Shown: one piece after another, positions 1 to 11,720 of the stretch
Position numbering within the stretch: the stretch's first letter is position 1
How the letters are laid out: the number at the start of each line of letters is the position of its first letter
Assembly (NCBI GenBank): GCA_017654935.2
Contig: CM065713.1
Coordinates: 18,748,375-18,812,374, forward strand
Direction: 5' to 3'
DNA from: Phymorhynchus buccinoides
Taxonomy: Eukaryota > Mollusca > Gastropoda > Neogastropoda > Raphitomidae
Length of the DNA: 64,000 nucleotides
The notes under the pieces: model-generated
The model's input: the letters and a program-made list of their open reading frames with translations, nothing else
The model's database searches: none
What the model was told of the DNA's origin: nothing
Translations under genes and position numbers: made by a program

Positions 1-3000
1 TGGATGGTGGTGATAGTTACCCTACGTTCTCTTTAACACTCCTTCAGTGGATGGTGGTGATAGTTACCCTATGTTCTCTTTAACACTCCTTCAGTGGATG
101 GTGGTGATAGTTACCCCTACGTTCTCTTTAACACTCCTTCACCTTCACTGGATGGTGGTGATAGTTACCCCTACGTTCTCTTTAACACTCCTTCACTGGA
201 TGGTGGTGATAGTTACCCCTACGTTCTCTTTAACACTCCTTCAGTGGATGGTGGTGATAGTTACCCTATGTTCTCTTTAACACTCCATCAGTGGATGGTG
301 GTGATAGTTACCCCTATGTTCTCTTTAACACTCCTTCAGTGGATGGTGGTGATAGTTACCCCTACGTTCTCTTTAACACTCCTTCACTGGATGGTGGTGA
401 TAGTTACCCTACGTTCTCTTTAACACTCCTTCACTGGATGGTGGTGATAGTTACCCTATGTTCTCTTTAACACTCCTTCAGTGGATGGTGGTGATAGTTA
501 CCCTATGTTCTCTTTAACACTCCTTCAGTGGATGGTGGTGATAGTTACCCCTACGTTCTCTTTAACACTCCTTCAGTGGATGGTGGTGATAGTTACCCCT
601 ACGTTCTCTTTAACACTCCTTCACTGGATGGTGGTGATAGTTACCCTATGTTCTCTTTAACACTCCTTCAGTGGATGGTGGTGATAGTTACCCCTACGTT
701 CTCTTTAACACTCCTTCAGTGGATGGTGGTGATAGTTACCCTATGTTCTCTTTAACACTCCTTCAGTGGATGGTGGTGATAGTTACCCTATGTTCTCTTT
801 AACACTCCTTCACTGGATGGTGGTGATAGTTACCCTACGTTCTCTTTAACACTCCTTCAGTGGATGGTGGTGATAGTTACCCTACGTTCTCTTTAACACT
901 CCTTCAGTGGATGGTGGTGATAGTTACCCCTACGTTCTCTTTAACACTCCTTCAGTGGATGGTGGTGATAGTTACCCCTACGTTCTCTTTAACACTCCTT
1001 CAGTGGATGGTGGTGATAGTTACCCTATGTTCTCTTTAACACTCCTTCAGTGGATGGTGGTGATAGTTACCCTATGTTCTCTTTAACACTCCTTCACTGG
1101 ATGGTGGTGATAGTTACCCCTACGTTCTCTTTAACACTCCATCAGTGGATGGTGGTGATAGTTACCCTATGTTCTCTTTAACACTCCTTCAGTGGATGGT
1201 GGTGATAGTTACCCTACGTTCTCTTTAACACTCCTTCAGTGGATGGTGGTGATAGTTACCCTATGTTCTCTTTAACACTCCTTCAGTGGATGGTGGTGAT
1301 AGTTACCCTACGTTCTCTTTAACACTCCTTCAGTGGATGGTGGTGATAGTTACCCTATGTTCTCTTTAACACTCCATCAGTGGATGGTGGTGATAGTTAC
1401 CCTATGTTCTCTTTAACACTCCTTCAGTGGATGGTGGTGATAGTTACCCCTACGTTCTCTTTAACACTCCTTCAGTGGATGGTGGTGATAGTTACCCCTA
1501 CGTTCTCTTTAACACTCCTTCAGTGGATGGTGGTGATAGTTACCCTATGTTCTCTTTAACACTCCTTCAGTGGATGGTGGTGATAGTTACCCTATGTTCT
1601 CTTTAACACTCCTTCACTGGATGGTGGTGATAGTTACCCCTACGTTCTCTTTAACACTCCTTCAGTGGATGGTGGTGATAGTTACCCTATGTTCTCTTTA
1701 ACACTCCTTCAGTGGATGGTGGTGATAGTTACCCCTACGTTCTCTTTAACACTCCTTCAGTGGATGGTGGTGATAGTTACCCCTACGTTCTCTTTAATAC
1801 TCCTTCAGTGGATGGTGGTGATAGTTACCCTATGTTCTCTTTAACACTCCTTCAGTGGATGGTGGTGATAGTTACCCTATGTTCTCTTTAACACTCCTTC
1901 ACTGGATGGTGGTGATAGTTACCCCTACGTTCTCTTTAACACTCCATCAGTGGATGGTGGTGATAGTTACCCTATGTTCTCTTTAACACTCCTTCAGTGG
2001 ATGGTGGTGATAGTTACCCTACGTTCTCTTTAACACTCCTTCAGTGGATGGTGGTGATAGTTACCCTATGTTCTCTTTAACACTCCTTCAGTGGATGGTG
2101 GTGATAGTTACCCCTACGTTCTCTTTAACACTCCTTCAGTGGATGGTGGTGATAGTTACCCTATGTTCTCTTTAACACTCCATCAGTGGATGGTGGTGAT
2201 AGTTACCCTATGTTCTCTTTAACACTCCTTCAGTGGATGGTGGTGATAGTTACCCCTACGTTCTCTTTAACACTCCTTCAGTGGATGGTGGTGATAGTTA
2301 CCCTACGTTCTCTTTAACACTCCTTCAGTGGATGGTGGTGATAGTTACCCTACGTTCTCTTTAACACTCCTTCAGTGGATGGTGGTGATAGTTACCCCTA
2401 CGTTCTCTTTAACACTCCTTCACTGGATGGTGGTGATAGTTACCCCTACGTTCTCTTTAACACTCCTTCACTGGATGGTGGTGATAGTTACCCTATGTTC
2501 TCTTTAACACTCCTTCAGTGGATGGTGGTGATAGTTACCCCTACGTTCTCTTTAACACTCCTTCAGTGGATGGTGGTGATAGTTACCCTATGTTCTCTTT
2601 ATCACTCCTTCAGTGGATGGTGGTGATAGTTACCCTATGTTCTCTTTAACACTCCTTCACTGGATGGTGGTGATAGTTACCCTACGTTCTCTTTAACACT
2701 CCTTCAGTGGATGGTGGTGATAGTTACCCTATGTTCTCTTTAACACTCCTTCAGTGGATGGTGGTGATAGTTACCCCTACGTTCTCTTTAACACTCCTTC
2801 AGTGGATGGTGGTGATAGTTACCCTACGTTCTCTTTAACACTCCTTCAGTGGATGGTGGTGATAGTTACCCCTATGTTCTCTTTAACACTCCTTCAGTGG
2901 ATGGTGGTGATAGTTACCCTATGTTCTCTTTAACACTCCTTCAGTGGATGGTGGTGATAGTTACCCTATGTTCTCTTTAACACTCCTTCACCGAATGGTG

Positions 3001-3626
3001 TTTGTGTGGATGGTGGTGATAGTTACCCCTACGTTCTCTTTAACACTCCTTCAGTGGATGGTGGTGATAGTTACCCCTACGTTCTCTTTAACACTCCTTC
3101 AGTGGATGGTGGTGATAGTTACCCCTACGTTCTCTTTAACACTCCTTCAGTGGATGGTGGTGATAGTTACCCTACGTTCTCTTTAACACTCCTTCAGTGG
3201 ATGGTGGTGATAGTTACCCCTACGTTCTCTTTAACACTCCTTCAGTGGATGGTGGTGATAGTTACCCCTACGTTCTCTTTAACACTCCTTCAGTGGATGG
3301 TGGTGATAGTTACCCTATGTTCTCTTTAACACTCCTTCAGTGGATGGTGGTGATAGTTACCCTATGTTCTCTTTAACACTCCTTCACTGGATGGTGGTGA
3401 TAGTTACCCCTACGTTCTCTTTAACACTCCTTCAGTGGATGGTGGTGATAGTTACCCTATGTTCTCTTTAACACTCCTTCAGTGGATGGTGGTGATAGTT
3501 ACCCTATGTTCTCTTTAACACTCCTTCAGTGGATGGTGGTGATAGTTACCCCTACGTTCTCTTTAACACTCCTTCACTGGATGGTGGTGATAGTTACCCC
3601 TATGTTCTCTTTAACACTCCTTCACA
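1..3626. repeat. 47/48-bp minisatellite array, about 76 units
   Basis: Uninterrupted head-to-tail array. The unit begins TGGATGGTGGTGATAGTTAC and ends TTTAACACTCCTTCAG; the 47- and 48-bp forms differ by one C in the middle. Other variants are CAG/CAC at the unit end, TACG/TATG in the middle, and a rare CCATCAG. One degenerate unit lies near 2992-3008. The array runs off the left edge, so its true length is unknown. Short open frames through it are by-products of the repeat and read differently in each frame. The homologous region of the right arm is not in the window because it would fall in the scaffold gap. Confidence 0.97.
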
Positions 3627-4979
3627 AACTCTGAACACAACTTCGCCTCACATGGACACACATGGACAGACACACATCATTGAATCAAACTTTTATTTTT
3701 CTCTTCTACTGTCCGATGATGTGCAAGTCATGAAAAATTCTAGGGGGGGTTAATAGTTACAGTGGGGTGGGCTTTAAGAAATATAGGGAATTTTAAAAGT
3801 TAAGGAAATAATCTAGCTGATGATGGACATGCTGGGCCTAACTATTTCTTAGGCGCACAATGGCAGCATGACACATCTGCGCTCATTTGACAGGAAGCTT
3901 TCTAAGCGATTGACGACAACGAAGGAAATAATGAAACAGGAAATTATAAATGATAAGGAAGGAAATATATGTTGTTATTGTAGGATGTCAAGGATCTTGT
4001 TAAGGACTAAACTAAAATGGCAACACTGAATTTGGAGCCGGGGGGAGATATGCTGTGCATCAATGTGGGAAATGGAATCGCTACAATCACATTCGGGGAA
4101 GGGAGCGGAAAAAAGGGGGATCTATGAATTGAAATAAAATTAGAAGCACAAGCATTGCTACATAATTATCTTGAATAATAATGAAAAATAAAAGGGGGGG
4201 GGGGTTATGTACATAAGGGAAAAACAGTGCTATATGCCCAAAAGGTACTATCACTCTGGGTGGAAAGCCAGAAGGTACTGTTGTAAAAGGGGTAAAGAAG
4301 GCCGACAGTAGTACTTTCAGTACCTTCTGACTTTTACCCCAGGAGAAGGATAGTATTTTCTGGGAATAATTGTTCAATTTAACTTTTTTTTAACCTCTTC
4401 CATAAAGTGAAAATATAACGATTTTCATTATTGCTATTATAACAGGCGTCACTGTATTTTGTCATTTAGAAAACCCGATTTGTCATCCAGCAAGTAAAAC
4501 AATGGCACGAATGAGAATTTAAAAAAAAAGTTATATGACGGCTTTTTTCACATTTGATCTTTGCTGGGTTAAATCTTAGAACAAGCACCTTTATTCTGAG
4601 TGGCGATCTCTTCCAAATTGCCTTGAAATGGGTAAGTGATAGCGTCGGAATCACTTCAGGGATATTTTCATTGTATGGAAAGATTTGCAACTTGGCTTTG
4701 ACTCCCCTCCCCCACCACCCCCCCAAAAAAAACCTCAAAAAAAAAACCCCAGCCTGTAAGCAAGTTACATTTTGAATATTCAAGAATGCGAAATTGGTGG
4801 TTTTGTCTTGATTTCAGCATCGTTTTTAGCCGTTTTATCATTTGCAATGTAGGTCACAGACATTAAAATGGCAAACGTTTAGCTAAGTAGGCTTTATGTG
4901 GGGTTTTTTTGCTTGATTTTTCATTCTTCTTGTGACTTGAAAATAACTCCATCTAATCCAATCCTTTACCCGATTCAAG
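3627..4979. other. Gene-poor flank of left arm
   Basis: AT-rich single-copy-looking DNA with G, A and T homopolymers (for example near 4193 and 4735). I see no convincing exon. From about 3836 it is mirrored by 52250-53500. The sequence around 3968-3984 holds one copy of a 16-bp motif that is amplified in the right arm. Confidence 0.6.
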
Positions 4980-5560
4980 GCAAAATTAGGAGGAAATAAA
5001 CTGCTTAAGCAAATGTTAACATCATTCATTAGCTCACTGGGGACGAACGAGCCGGAGCCGGCACATGAGAGTTGTCAAGAGGTTTGGATTTCTGCCTTGT
5101 AACCAACTTTCAAGAGTCACGTCGTAATCTACTTTTAGTTTGCTTTGACCTTTCGTCTTTGAAATCAACCAATCATTGCAGACTTTACTTTCATTTTTGG
5201 CTGCAGAGGTGTGTGTCAGAGATCGGAATGTGAAACTTGACTTCTTTCTGTGTGTACCATGTTTTGGTCAATAGGAAACGAAAGACCAAGATCATGAAAA
5301 TCTGATACTTTACGATAAATTAGTGCATGATGTTGCTAAACTTTTTCTGAAAATATTGGTCCCTAACTCTTCATGTATGTTTGGCGACTGGTTTTCGAAC
5401 CTAATCCAACGAAACTACGGTTGTAAGGGGAAGCAACTGGTCAGTGCTGAGCGAGATATAAAAAAAAATGTGTGAAACTGTAAAAGTACTGATGAAGTGC
5501 AAACCTCTGCCAGGGGGTTTCACAAAAATCACAAGTGCTGACAGGAGTAAATTCTCTAAG
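4980..5560. repeat. Dispersed repeat, copy A (left arm)
   Basis: This block resembles 10940-11400 in the same arm. Shared landmarks in the same order are CAATCATTGCAGACTTTACT (5171-5190 here), an upstream AATCTA.TTTTAGT stretch, a TGACCTTTC stretch, and GGGAAGCAACTGGT near the end. The similarity is patchy, so this is an old unclassified interspersed repeat. Its mirror copy is at about 51770-52260. Confidence 0.55.
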
Positions 5561-5674
5561 TGCAGCAGGTATCGCGCTTTACTGGCAACTCTTGACTTTA
5601 ATACAAATTAACATACAAACGGCAGCTATGTCTAACCTGGCAAGTCTTGTACAGCATATCGTAAACATCTGCCG

Positions 5675-6416
5675 TCATCATCATCATGGGCATCAACATC
5701 ATAATCATCCTCGTCATCATCGTCGCCATCAATACCGTCATCATCATAATCCTCCTCGTCGTCATAGTCAATATCGTTGTCCCCATCAATACCGTCATAG
5801 TCCTCGTCATCATCGTCAATATCGTTGTCCCCATCAATACCGTCATCATAATCCTCCTCGTCATCATCGTCAATATCGTTGTCCCCATCAATACCGTCAT
5901 CATAATCCTCCTCGTCATCGTCAATATCGTTGTCCCCATCAATACCGTCATCATCATAATCCTCATCATCGTCAATATCGTTGTCGCCATCAATACCGTC
6001 ATCATCATCATAATCCTCGTCATCGTCAATATCGTTGTCCCCATCAATGCCGTCATCATCATCATAATCCTCGTCATTGTCAATATTGTTGTCGCCATCA
6101 ATACCGTCGTCATCATCGTCAATATTGTTGTCCCCATCAATGCCGTCGTCATAATCCTCGTCATCGTCAATATTGTTGTCCCCATCAATGCCGTCATAAT
6201 CCTCCTTGTCGTCATCGTCAATATTGTTGTCCCCATCAATACCGTCATCATCATAATCCTCCTCCTCGTCATCAATATTGTTGTCCCCATCAATACCGTC
6301 ATCATCATCATCATCCTCATCGTCATTATTGTTGTCGCAATCAATACCGTCATCATCATCATAATCCTCGTCATCATCAATATGGTTGTCCCCATCAATA
6401 CCGTCATCAGAATCCA
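5675..6416 (-). repeat. Asp-codon (GAT/GAC) minisatellite, left arm
   Basis: Degenerate tandem repeat with units of roughly 40-50 bp built from CAT/CGT trinucleotides, with the landmark GTCCCCATCAATACCGTCAT. On the minus strand one frame is open for 264 codons and reads as acidic units such as DDGIDGDNDIDDDEDYD. Reasons to doubt coding: the frame is closed by a TAA just upstream without a usable ATG or 3' splice site between, all three plus-strand frames are also largely open, and the right-arm copy carries frame-breaking indels. I treat it as a trinucleotide-based minisatellite. Confidence 0.85.
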
Positions 6417-6589
6417 AGCACCACACGTTTACGAACAGTTATAAAGGCAGCAAACGGATACATGAAGTGTAATGTAACAAGGGTGCTGTTAACTCTTTCT
6501 ACACGAGGGCACGCTATATATCCCTTGCATAACCATTCAAAACGATGGTACACTATAGCGTGCATAGAATTAGAGAGAGAGGGGGAGTG

Positions 6590-6800
6590 TGGGTGTGAGT
6601 GGATGCATGTTTTGTACAAGTGTATGTTTGTGTAAGTGTGTTTGTGTGCATTTCAGTGAGAATGTGTATGTGTGCAAGAACACGTTCACTCGCATGCGTG
6701 CACATGCATGTGTGTGAGTGTTTCAATGCTGATTGCAAAGCACTTTGTGCTCAATAAAAAGAGCTATGTAACTGTCAGTGTCTGTTTATTATTATTATTA
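6590..6800 (+). repeat. GT-rich tract and decayed retroelement 3' tail
   Basis: A (TG)-rich stretch is followed at 6730-6800 by GATTGCAAAGCACTTTGTGC, a degraded GCTATGTAA and a (TTA)n run. This resembles the better preserved tail at 8120-8198 (GATTGTAAAGCGCTTTGGGC, GCGCTATATAAATG, then ATT repeats). Tails of this kind end L2/CR1-group LINEs and the SINEs that use them. The mirror copy is at about 50575-50650. Confidence 0.5.
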
Positions 6801-7438
6801 AAACATTCTTAGTTTACAACTCGGCAAGCAGCAGGTTTGATCAGTTCTATCTACATGTCTCCCAAACCGTACAGCAAAGCAAAACGAATTATGTACAAAA
6901 ACAAACGCCTACTCCAATGCCATAAAACTTGACCTATAGCACATACTGCTGTCCAACCGTTGAATGAAAATCTGTTTACAGTTGCGAGAGGACAAAATGC
7001 TCTTTTTTTAGGTACTGAACATTTAAATTTGAAAAAAAGCCAAACAAAACAAGAACAATTTTTTTTAAACTGATGCAGGAAAAAAAAAATTAACAAAAAA
7101 TATCACACACAAATCAAGCAGTTAATCACTAACAATTCATTAAAAATGAAAATCATTAAAAAAAAGAGTTTATAAAAAAAAATAGCAATCACTCAAAAAG
7201 TGAACTAAAGTAAAGGATTAAAGGATTAAAAAACAAAAAGCAAAGAGTTGATGAATTACGACGTTTACACGAGTGATCCCAAAAGGAAGAATTGAAGCGT
7301 TGCGCTTACACGAGATAGCGAAAAAGGATTCACAAGAAAAGGGAAAGCAAGGAGTGGAAGTGTCCTATACAGAAATTCCAGTCAGTTCATCAACCAATTG
7401 TCCTTCCCCTTGCTCATCCCAGGACATGTGTCGGCCAA
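6801..7438. other. AT-rich stretch, 3' flank of ETHE1 exon C (left)
   Basis: A/T homopolymer-rich DNA. It lies downstream of the ETHE1 stop codon on the minus strand, so it may include the 3' UTR. I do not see a clear poly(A) signal with supporting context and see no other gene. Confidence 0.4.
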
Positions 7439-7503
7439 TCAGGATTGCTGTTGCTCGTCGGCATCATACACACCACACACCAGGTTGGCTGGCAAAGCTT
7501 TGT
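7439..7503 (-). CDS. ETHE1: ETHE1-like terminal coding exon (exon C), left arm
   Basis: Last coding exon of a persulfide dioxygenase gene, minus strand. A TTTTCAG acceptor lies just above 7503 and the stop codon is at 7439-7441. With the G carried over from exon B it reads DKALPANLVCGVYDADEQQQS and then stops. The ETHE1 family ends with a similar segment (D-A-PAN--CG). The phase (one base before, two after) joins exactly to exon B at 13022-13138. The protein acts in the mitochondrial matrix, oxidising glutathione persulfide to sulfite. This exon only closes the metallo-beta-lactamase fold and carries no metal ligand. The coding sequence is the same as in the right arm (49849-49913). Confidence 0.85.
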
Positions 7504-7534
7504 CTGAAAACACACATAACATGAGTTATTTTTC

Positions 7535-7642
7535 GAGTTACTTTCCATTCTGAGGACAGAATGAAACAAAGCTGTCAAGCTCACTCCTTTATCCTCAATA
7601 AAGATCATTTTGACTTGACTTGACTTGACTTGACTTGACACA
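7535..7642 (+). mobile_element. Retroelement 3' end with (TTGAC)n tail, left arm
   Basis: CAATAAAGATCATTTTGACT is followed by four to five TTGAC units. Diverged copies of the same ~80-bp segment occur at 49700-49790 (mirror) and on the minus strand at 57262-57334, outside the palindrome. The dispersed copies and a short tandem tail are typical of the 3' end of a non-LTR retroelement or its SINE. The family is not identified. Confidence 0.55.
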
Positions 7643-7809
7643 CACACACATAACTAAATAACAATGCATGACAAATAAGGTGTGAGACTTTAGCATAAAT
7701 TGAGACGTTTCATTTTGTCCTTTATGGTGTGGCACTCACCTCGGGGACCTTCCCCAACGCCAGCTGTCCTCGCATCCCTGTGGCTGAGACAGGATGTGCC
7801 CTGGGCAAG

Positions 7810-8060
7810 GCATCTCCACTATGTGTGCTTGTGTGTGTTTTGGTGTTGTGGGTTGTGTGTGCACGCATGTGTGTGTCTTTGTTTTTGTGCGTGTCTGTGT
7901 GTCTGTCTGCGTGCATACGTTTTTGTGTGAGGGTGTTTGTGTATGTGTGTTGGTGTATGTGGTCAGTCTATGCAGCTCGGTTGCTGTGCTTTACCGAATG
8001 GGGTATGAACGAGTTGGCGTCGATAAATATGTGTGTGTGTGTGTGTGTGTGTTTAGAGAG
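7810..8060 (+). repeat. (GT)n-rich low-complexity tract
   Basis: Interrupted TG/GTGTGC microsatellite ending in a pure (TG)n run at about 8030-8052. The mirror copy at 49280-49540 is shorter and more interrupted. Confidence 0.9.
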
Positions 8061-8089
8061 AGAGAGTTGCTTTGTATATGCGCTGTTGC

Positions 8090-8198
8090 TGGTTAATGCT
8101 GTTTTTGTTGTCTGTTGATGAATCATTGATTGTAAAGCGCTTTGGGCTCATCTGAGGTAAAGCGCTATATAAATGTACAATTATTATTATTATTATTA
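8090..8198 (+). mobile_element. LINE/SINE 3' tail fragment, left arm
   Basis: GATTGTAAAGCGCTTTGGGC, then AAAGCGCTATATAAATG, then an (ATT)n run. The same arrangement ends the clear LINE remnant at 14499-15022 (GCGCCTT, AAAGGCGCTATAGAAAT, ATT repeats), so I infer an L2/CR1-group LINE or a SINE with that 3' end. Mirror copy 49140-49240. Confidence 0.6.
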
Positions 8199-8199
8199 A

Positions 8200-8910
8200 A
8201 CAAATTATACTATAGCCCAGCCTGGTGGTCATTATGAACTGGCGTACATACATAACATACGGACGAAAATGATCGGGGCCATAACACTTTTCAACTCGTT
8301 CCACAATTCAGAGCAGACTCGGAACTGGGGAACGCTACTGAGGCCTAATTCCGATTATTCTGAGTCCAAAACTTGTCTGAATCCATGTTTTCTCAATCCA
8401 AACCATGTTTTGGGGGTCATTTCTTTTAGTCACTTTTCCAGTCTTCGTTTCACTTATGTTTGACACTCCTTCAGTTTTTAATGTTAAAATGGAACAAAAT
8501 CAAAAAATCATCCCTACACGAGCCTCAGAAAATACTGCAATAAGTTTTCATTAACAATGATAGTAATAAGGAGACTAGTAATTTCGATTTAACGGCGATT
8601 TCAAAGTGGAAATTAAATTTGGATCAACCAGTACTTTTGTCAAAACTGAATCACAAACAGTGGTGAGTTTTGCTGTATTTTTTATTTGCAATTTTTTTTC
8701 TAGGCAACCCCAGGCCAGGAATGAACCTTTACCAGACTTCGGGGTCGCCCACGACCCATTGACACAAAAAAAATGTTATATCTCTAAAACTATTTAAGCA
8801 ATCTTCATGAAATTTCATGACTTTGTCAAAAATGTAAATGGCTTTAAGTGTGTTAAATTTCATTAATGTGCATAAAATATAAATGACGTAATATGACGCG
8901 TCATTTTAAC
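8200..8910. other. Single-copy-looking DNA without a recognised gene
   Basis: No supportable exon. The segment is useful for arm comparison: about 8260-8400 is almost identical to the right arm, while 8400-8600 differs at many positions. Confidence 0.4.
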
Positions 8911-9024
8911 ATACTTGTCCAGATGGCGCGGGTCTCCTACGACCCCTACTTTAAAGAGCAGAAATATGTCACTGCAGTGCATTGAGTATGGGTTGTGGGA
9001 GACCCGCGCCATCTGGAGAAGTAT
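8911..9024. mobile_element. Hairpin (inverted-repeat) element, left arm
   Basis: Two arms of about 36 bp, TCCAGATGGCGCGGGTCTCC near 8919 and its near-complement GGAGACCCGCGCCATCTGGA near 8998-9017, face each other across a ~35-bp loop. This is a MITE-like foldback. One arm is closely related to the unit of the adjacent 66/54-bp array, which carries GAGACCCGCATCATCTGGA. Mirror copy at about 48296-48412. Confidence 0.65.
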
Positions 9025-9059
9025 AAACACATGGTGACTCTTTGACGAGTATGGGTCCT

Positions 9060-10932
9060 GGAGGACCCGCATCATCTAGACAGGGATAAATACTGTTAAA
9101 ATGCATGTAAAAATCTGTGGTTACGAGGAGACCCGCATCATCTGGACAGGGATAAACACTGTTAAAATGCATGTAAAAATCTGTGGTTACGAGGAGACCC
9201 GCATCATCTGGACAGGGATAAACACTGTTAAAATGCATGTAAAAATCTGTGGTTACGAGGAGACCCGCATCATCTGGACAGGGATAAATACTGTTAAAAT
9301 GCATGTAAAAATCTGTGGGTACGAGGAGACCCGCATCATCTGGACAGGGATAAATACTGTTAAAATCTGTGGGTACGAGGAGACCCGCATCATCTGGAGA
9401 GGGATAAATACTGTTAAAATGCATGTAAAAATCTGTGGGTACGAGGAGACCCGCATCATCTGGAGAGGGATAAATACTGTTAAAATGCATGTAAAAATCT
9501 GTGGGTACGAGGAGACCCGCATCATCTGGACAGGGATAAATACTGTTAAAATCTGTGGGTACGAGGAGACCCGCATCATCTGGAGAGGGATAAATACTGT
9601 TAAAATGCATGTAAAAATCTGTGGTTACGAGGAGACCCGCATCATCTGGACAGGGATAAATACTGTTAAAATGCATGTAAAAATCTGTGGTTACGAGGAG
9701 ACCCGCATCATCTGGACAGGGATAAATACTGTTAAAATGCATGTAAAAATCTGTGGGTACGAGGAGACCCGCATCATCTGGACAGGGATAAATACTGTTA
9801 AAATCTGTGGGTACGAGGAGACCCGCATCATCTGGAGAGGGATAAATACTGTTAAAATGCATGTAAAAATCTGTGGTTACGAGGAGACCCGCATCATCTG
9901 GACAGGGATAAACACTGTTAAAATGCATGTAAAAATCTGTGGGTACGAGGAGACCCGCATCATCTGGACAGGGATAAATACTGTTAAAATGCATGTAAAA
10001 ATCTGTGGTTACGAGGAGACCCGCATCATCTGGACAGGGATAAACTGTTAAAATGCATGTAAAAATCTGTGGGTACGAGGAGACCCGCATCATCTGGACA
10101 GGGATAAATACTGTTAAAATCTGTGGGTACGAGGAGACCCGCATCATCTGGAGAGGGATAAATACTGTTAAAATCTGTGGTTACGAGGAGACCCGCATCA
10201 TCTGGACAGGGATAAACTGTTAAAATGCATGTAAAAATCTGTGGGTACAAGGAGACCCGCATCATCTGGACAGGGATAAATACTGTTAAAATCTGTGGGT
10301 ACGAGGAGACCCGCATCATCTGGACAGGGATAAATACTGTTAAAATCTGTGGGTACGAGGAGACCCGCATCATCTGGAGAGGGATAAATACTGTTAAAAT
10401 CTGTGGTTACGAGGAGACCCGCATCATCTGGACAGGGATAAACACTGTTAAAATGCATGTAAAAATCTGTGGGTACGAGGAGACCCGCATCATCTGGAGA
10501 GGGATAAATACTGTTAAAATGCATGTAAAAATCTGTGGTTACGAGGAGACCCGCATCATCTGGAGAGGGATAAATACTGTTAAAATGCAAGTAAAAATCT
10601 GTGGGTACGAGGAGACCCGCATCATCTGGACAGGGATAAATACTGTTAAAATCTGTGGTTACGAGGAGACCCGCATCATCTGGACAGGGATAAATACTGT
10701 TAAAATGCATGTAAAAATCTGTGGGTACGAGGAGACCCGCATCATCTGGACAGGGATAAATACTGTTAAAATCTGTGGTTACGAGGAGACCCGCATCATC
10801 TGGACAGGGATAAATACTGTTAAAATCTGTGGGTACGAGGAGACCCGCATCATCTGGAGAGGGATAAATACTGTTAAAATGCATGTAGAAATCTGTGGGT
10901 ACGAGGAGACCCGCATCATCTGGACAAGCAAC
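9060..10932. repeat. 66/54-bp minisatellite, about 30 units, left arm
   Basis: The long unit (66 bp) contains GTTAAAATGCATGTAAAAAT, ACGAGGAGACCCGCATCATC and GGATAAATACT. The short unit (54 bp) lacks 12 bp around GCATGTAAAAAT. The two lengths are interspersed. Since 66 and 54 are multiples of three, frames stay open for hundreds of codons on both strands, which is not evidence for a protein. The right arm has only about three units at the same place (48030-48250). Confidence 0.95.
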
Positions 10933-10939
10933 ATCCGGT

Positions 10940-11400
10940 AAAGGTTAATGATGTTCGCCTCAAGGCAGTCAGTGATGTCTTGAAGGGGTTTTAAGCGTTT
11001 GAATTCTGGCGTGTAAACAGCTTTCCAGTTGTGGCGTTACAATCTAATTTTAGTGTTCCCTGACCTTTCCTCTCTTAAAAGCGACCAATCATTGCAGACT
11101 TTACTTTGTGCTTTTGGCTAGATGGGAGGGGGGTGGGAGGAAATGTTGGGCTGTCCCAAATTCCTTCATTATACAGGTCTGTAAGTTGCTTCCGTTAATA
11201 GAAGACAAAATGATGGAGTCTGACATTTACCATCCATTGATTAATACATGGAGTTGCTTATCTGTTACAAACATACTTTTCATAACTTACAGTACAAAAA
11301 AAAAAAAGTTACACTATCTTTGGTGAATTATTTTACGAACCCAATCTCAGTCCCAGAAAGAAAAGCGGGAAGCAACTGGTGACATGGTATTAGTATTATT
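10940..11400. repeat. Dispersed repeat, copy B (left arm)
   Basis: Related to 4980-5560 through the shared core CAATCATTGCAGACTTTACT and collinear flanking landmarks. Mirror copy at about 47560-48000. Unclassified. Confidence 0.5.
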
Positions 11401-11404
11401 AGTT

Positions 11405-11485
11405 TTAGGTACTTTATAGTCACAGAGGCGTCTGTGAAATTCGGGTTGCTCCCACTTGGAGAGCGCGTCGCAGCCAGAGGCAATT
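11405..11485. repeat. Direct repeat flanking the 584-bp MITE, unit 1
   Basis: TAGTCACAGAGGCGTCTGTG followed by a GCTCCCACTTGGAGAG segment. It is a diverged direct copy of 12317-12385 (TAGTCACAGAGACGAGTCTC, GCTCCCACCTGGAGAG). An older repeated sequence lies on both sides of the MITE. Confidence 0.5.
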
Positions 11486-11720
11486 TTTGTGTGACTGATG
11501 AGGAAGGAAAGGGAGGGGGGTAAATTTGGACCAAATGACAACTTTTTCATTGCCACTGGGTTTAATGTGTGCATGGGCACACGGGACCTCGGTTTATCGT
11601 CTCATCCAAAAGACCGTAAGGCCTAGTGTAAAGTGAGAGGAAAAATCCCCTGTACCCAGGTTCGAACTCTGGTTCAAGAGATGGGAGTTGGCTTCAGAGA
11701 CGCACATCTGTGTGTGAGAA

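Noticed and set aside
9101..10941. Repeat proteins of 228-392 residues in the 66/54-bp array
   Set aside because: Same effect of units divisible by three. Both strands are open, and the right arm has only three units.
11640..11685. tRNA gene suggested by a GGTTCGAACTC B box
   Set aside because: No A box at the right distance and no cloverleaf could be drawn. At most a decayed tRNA-derived SINE.
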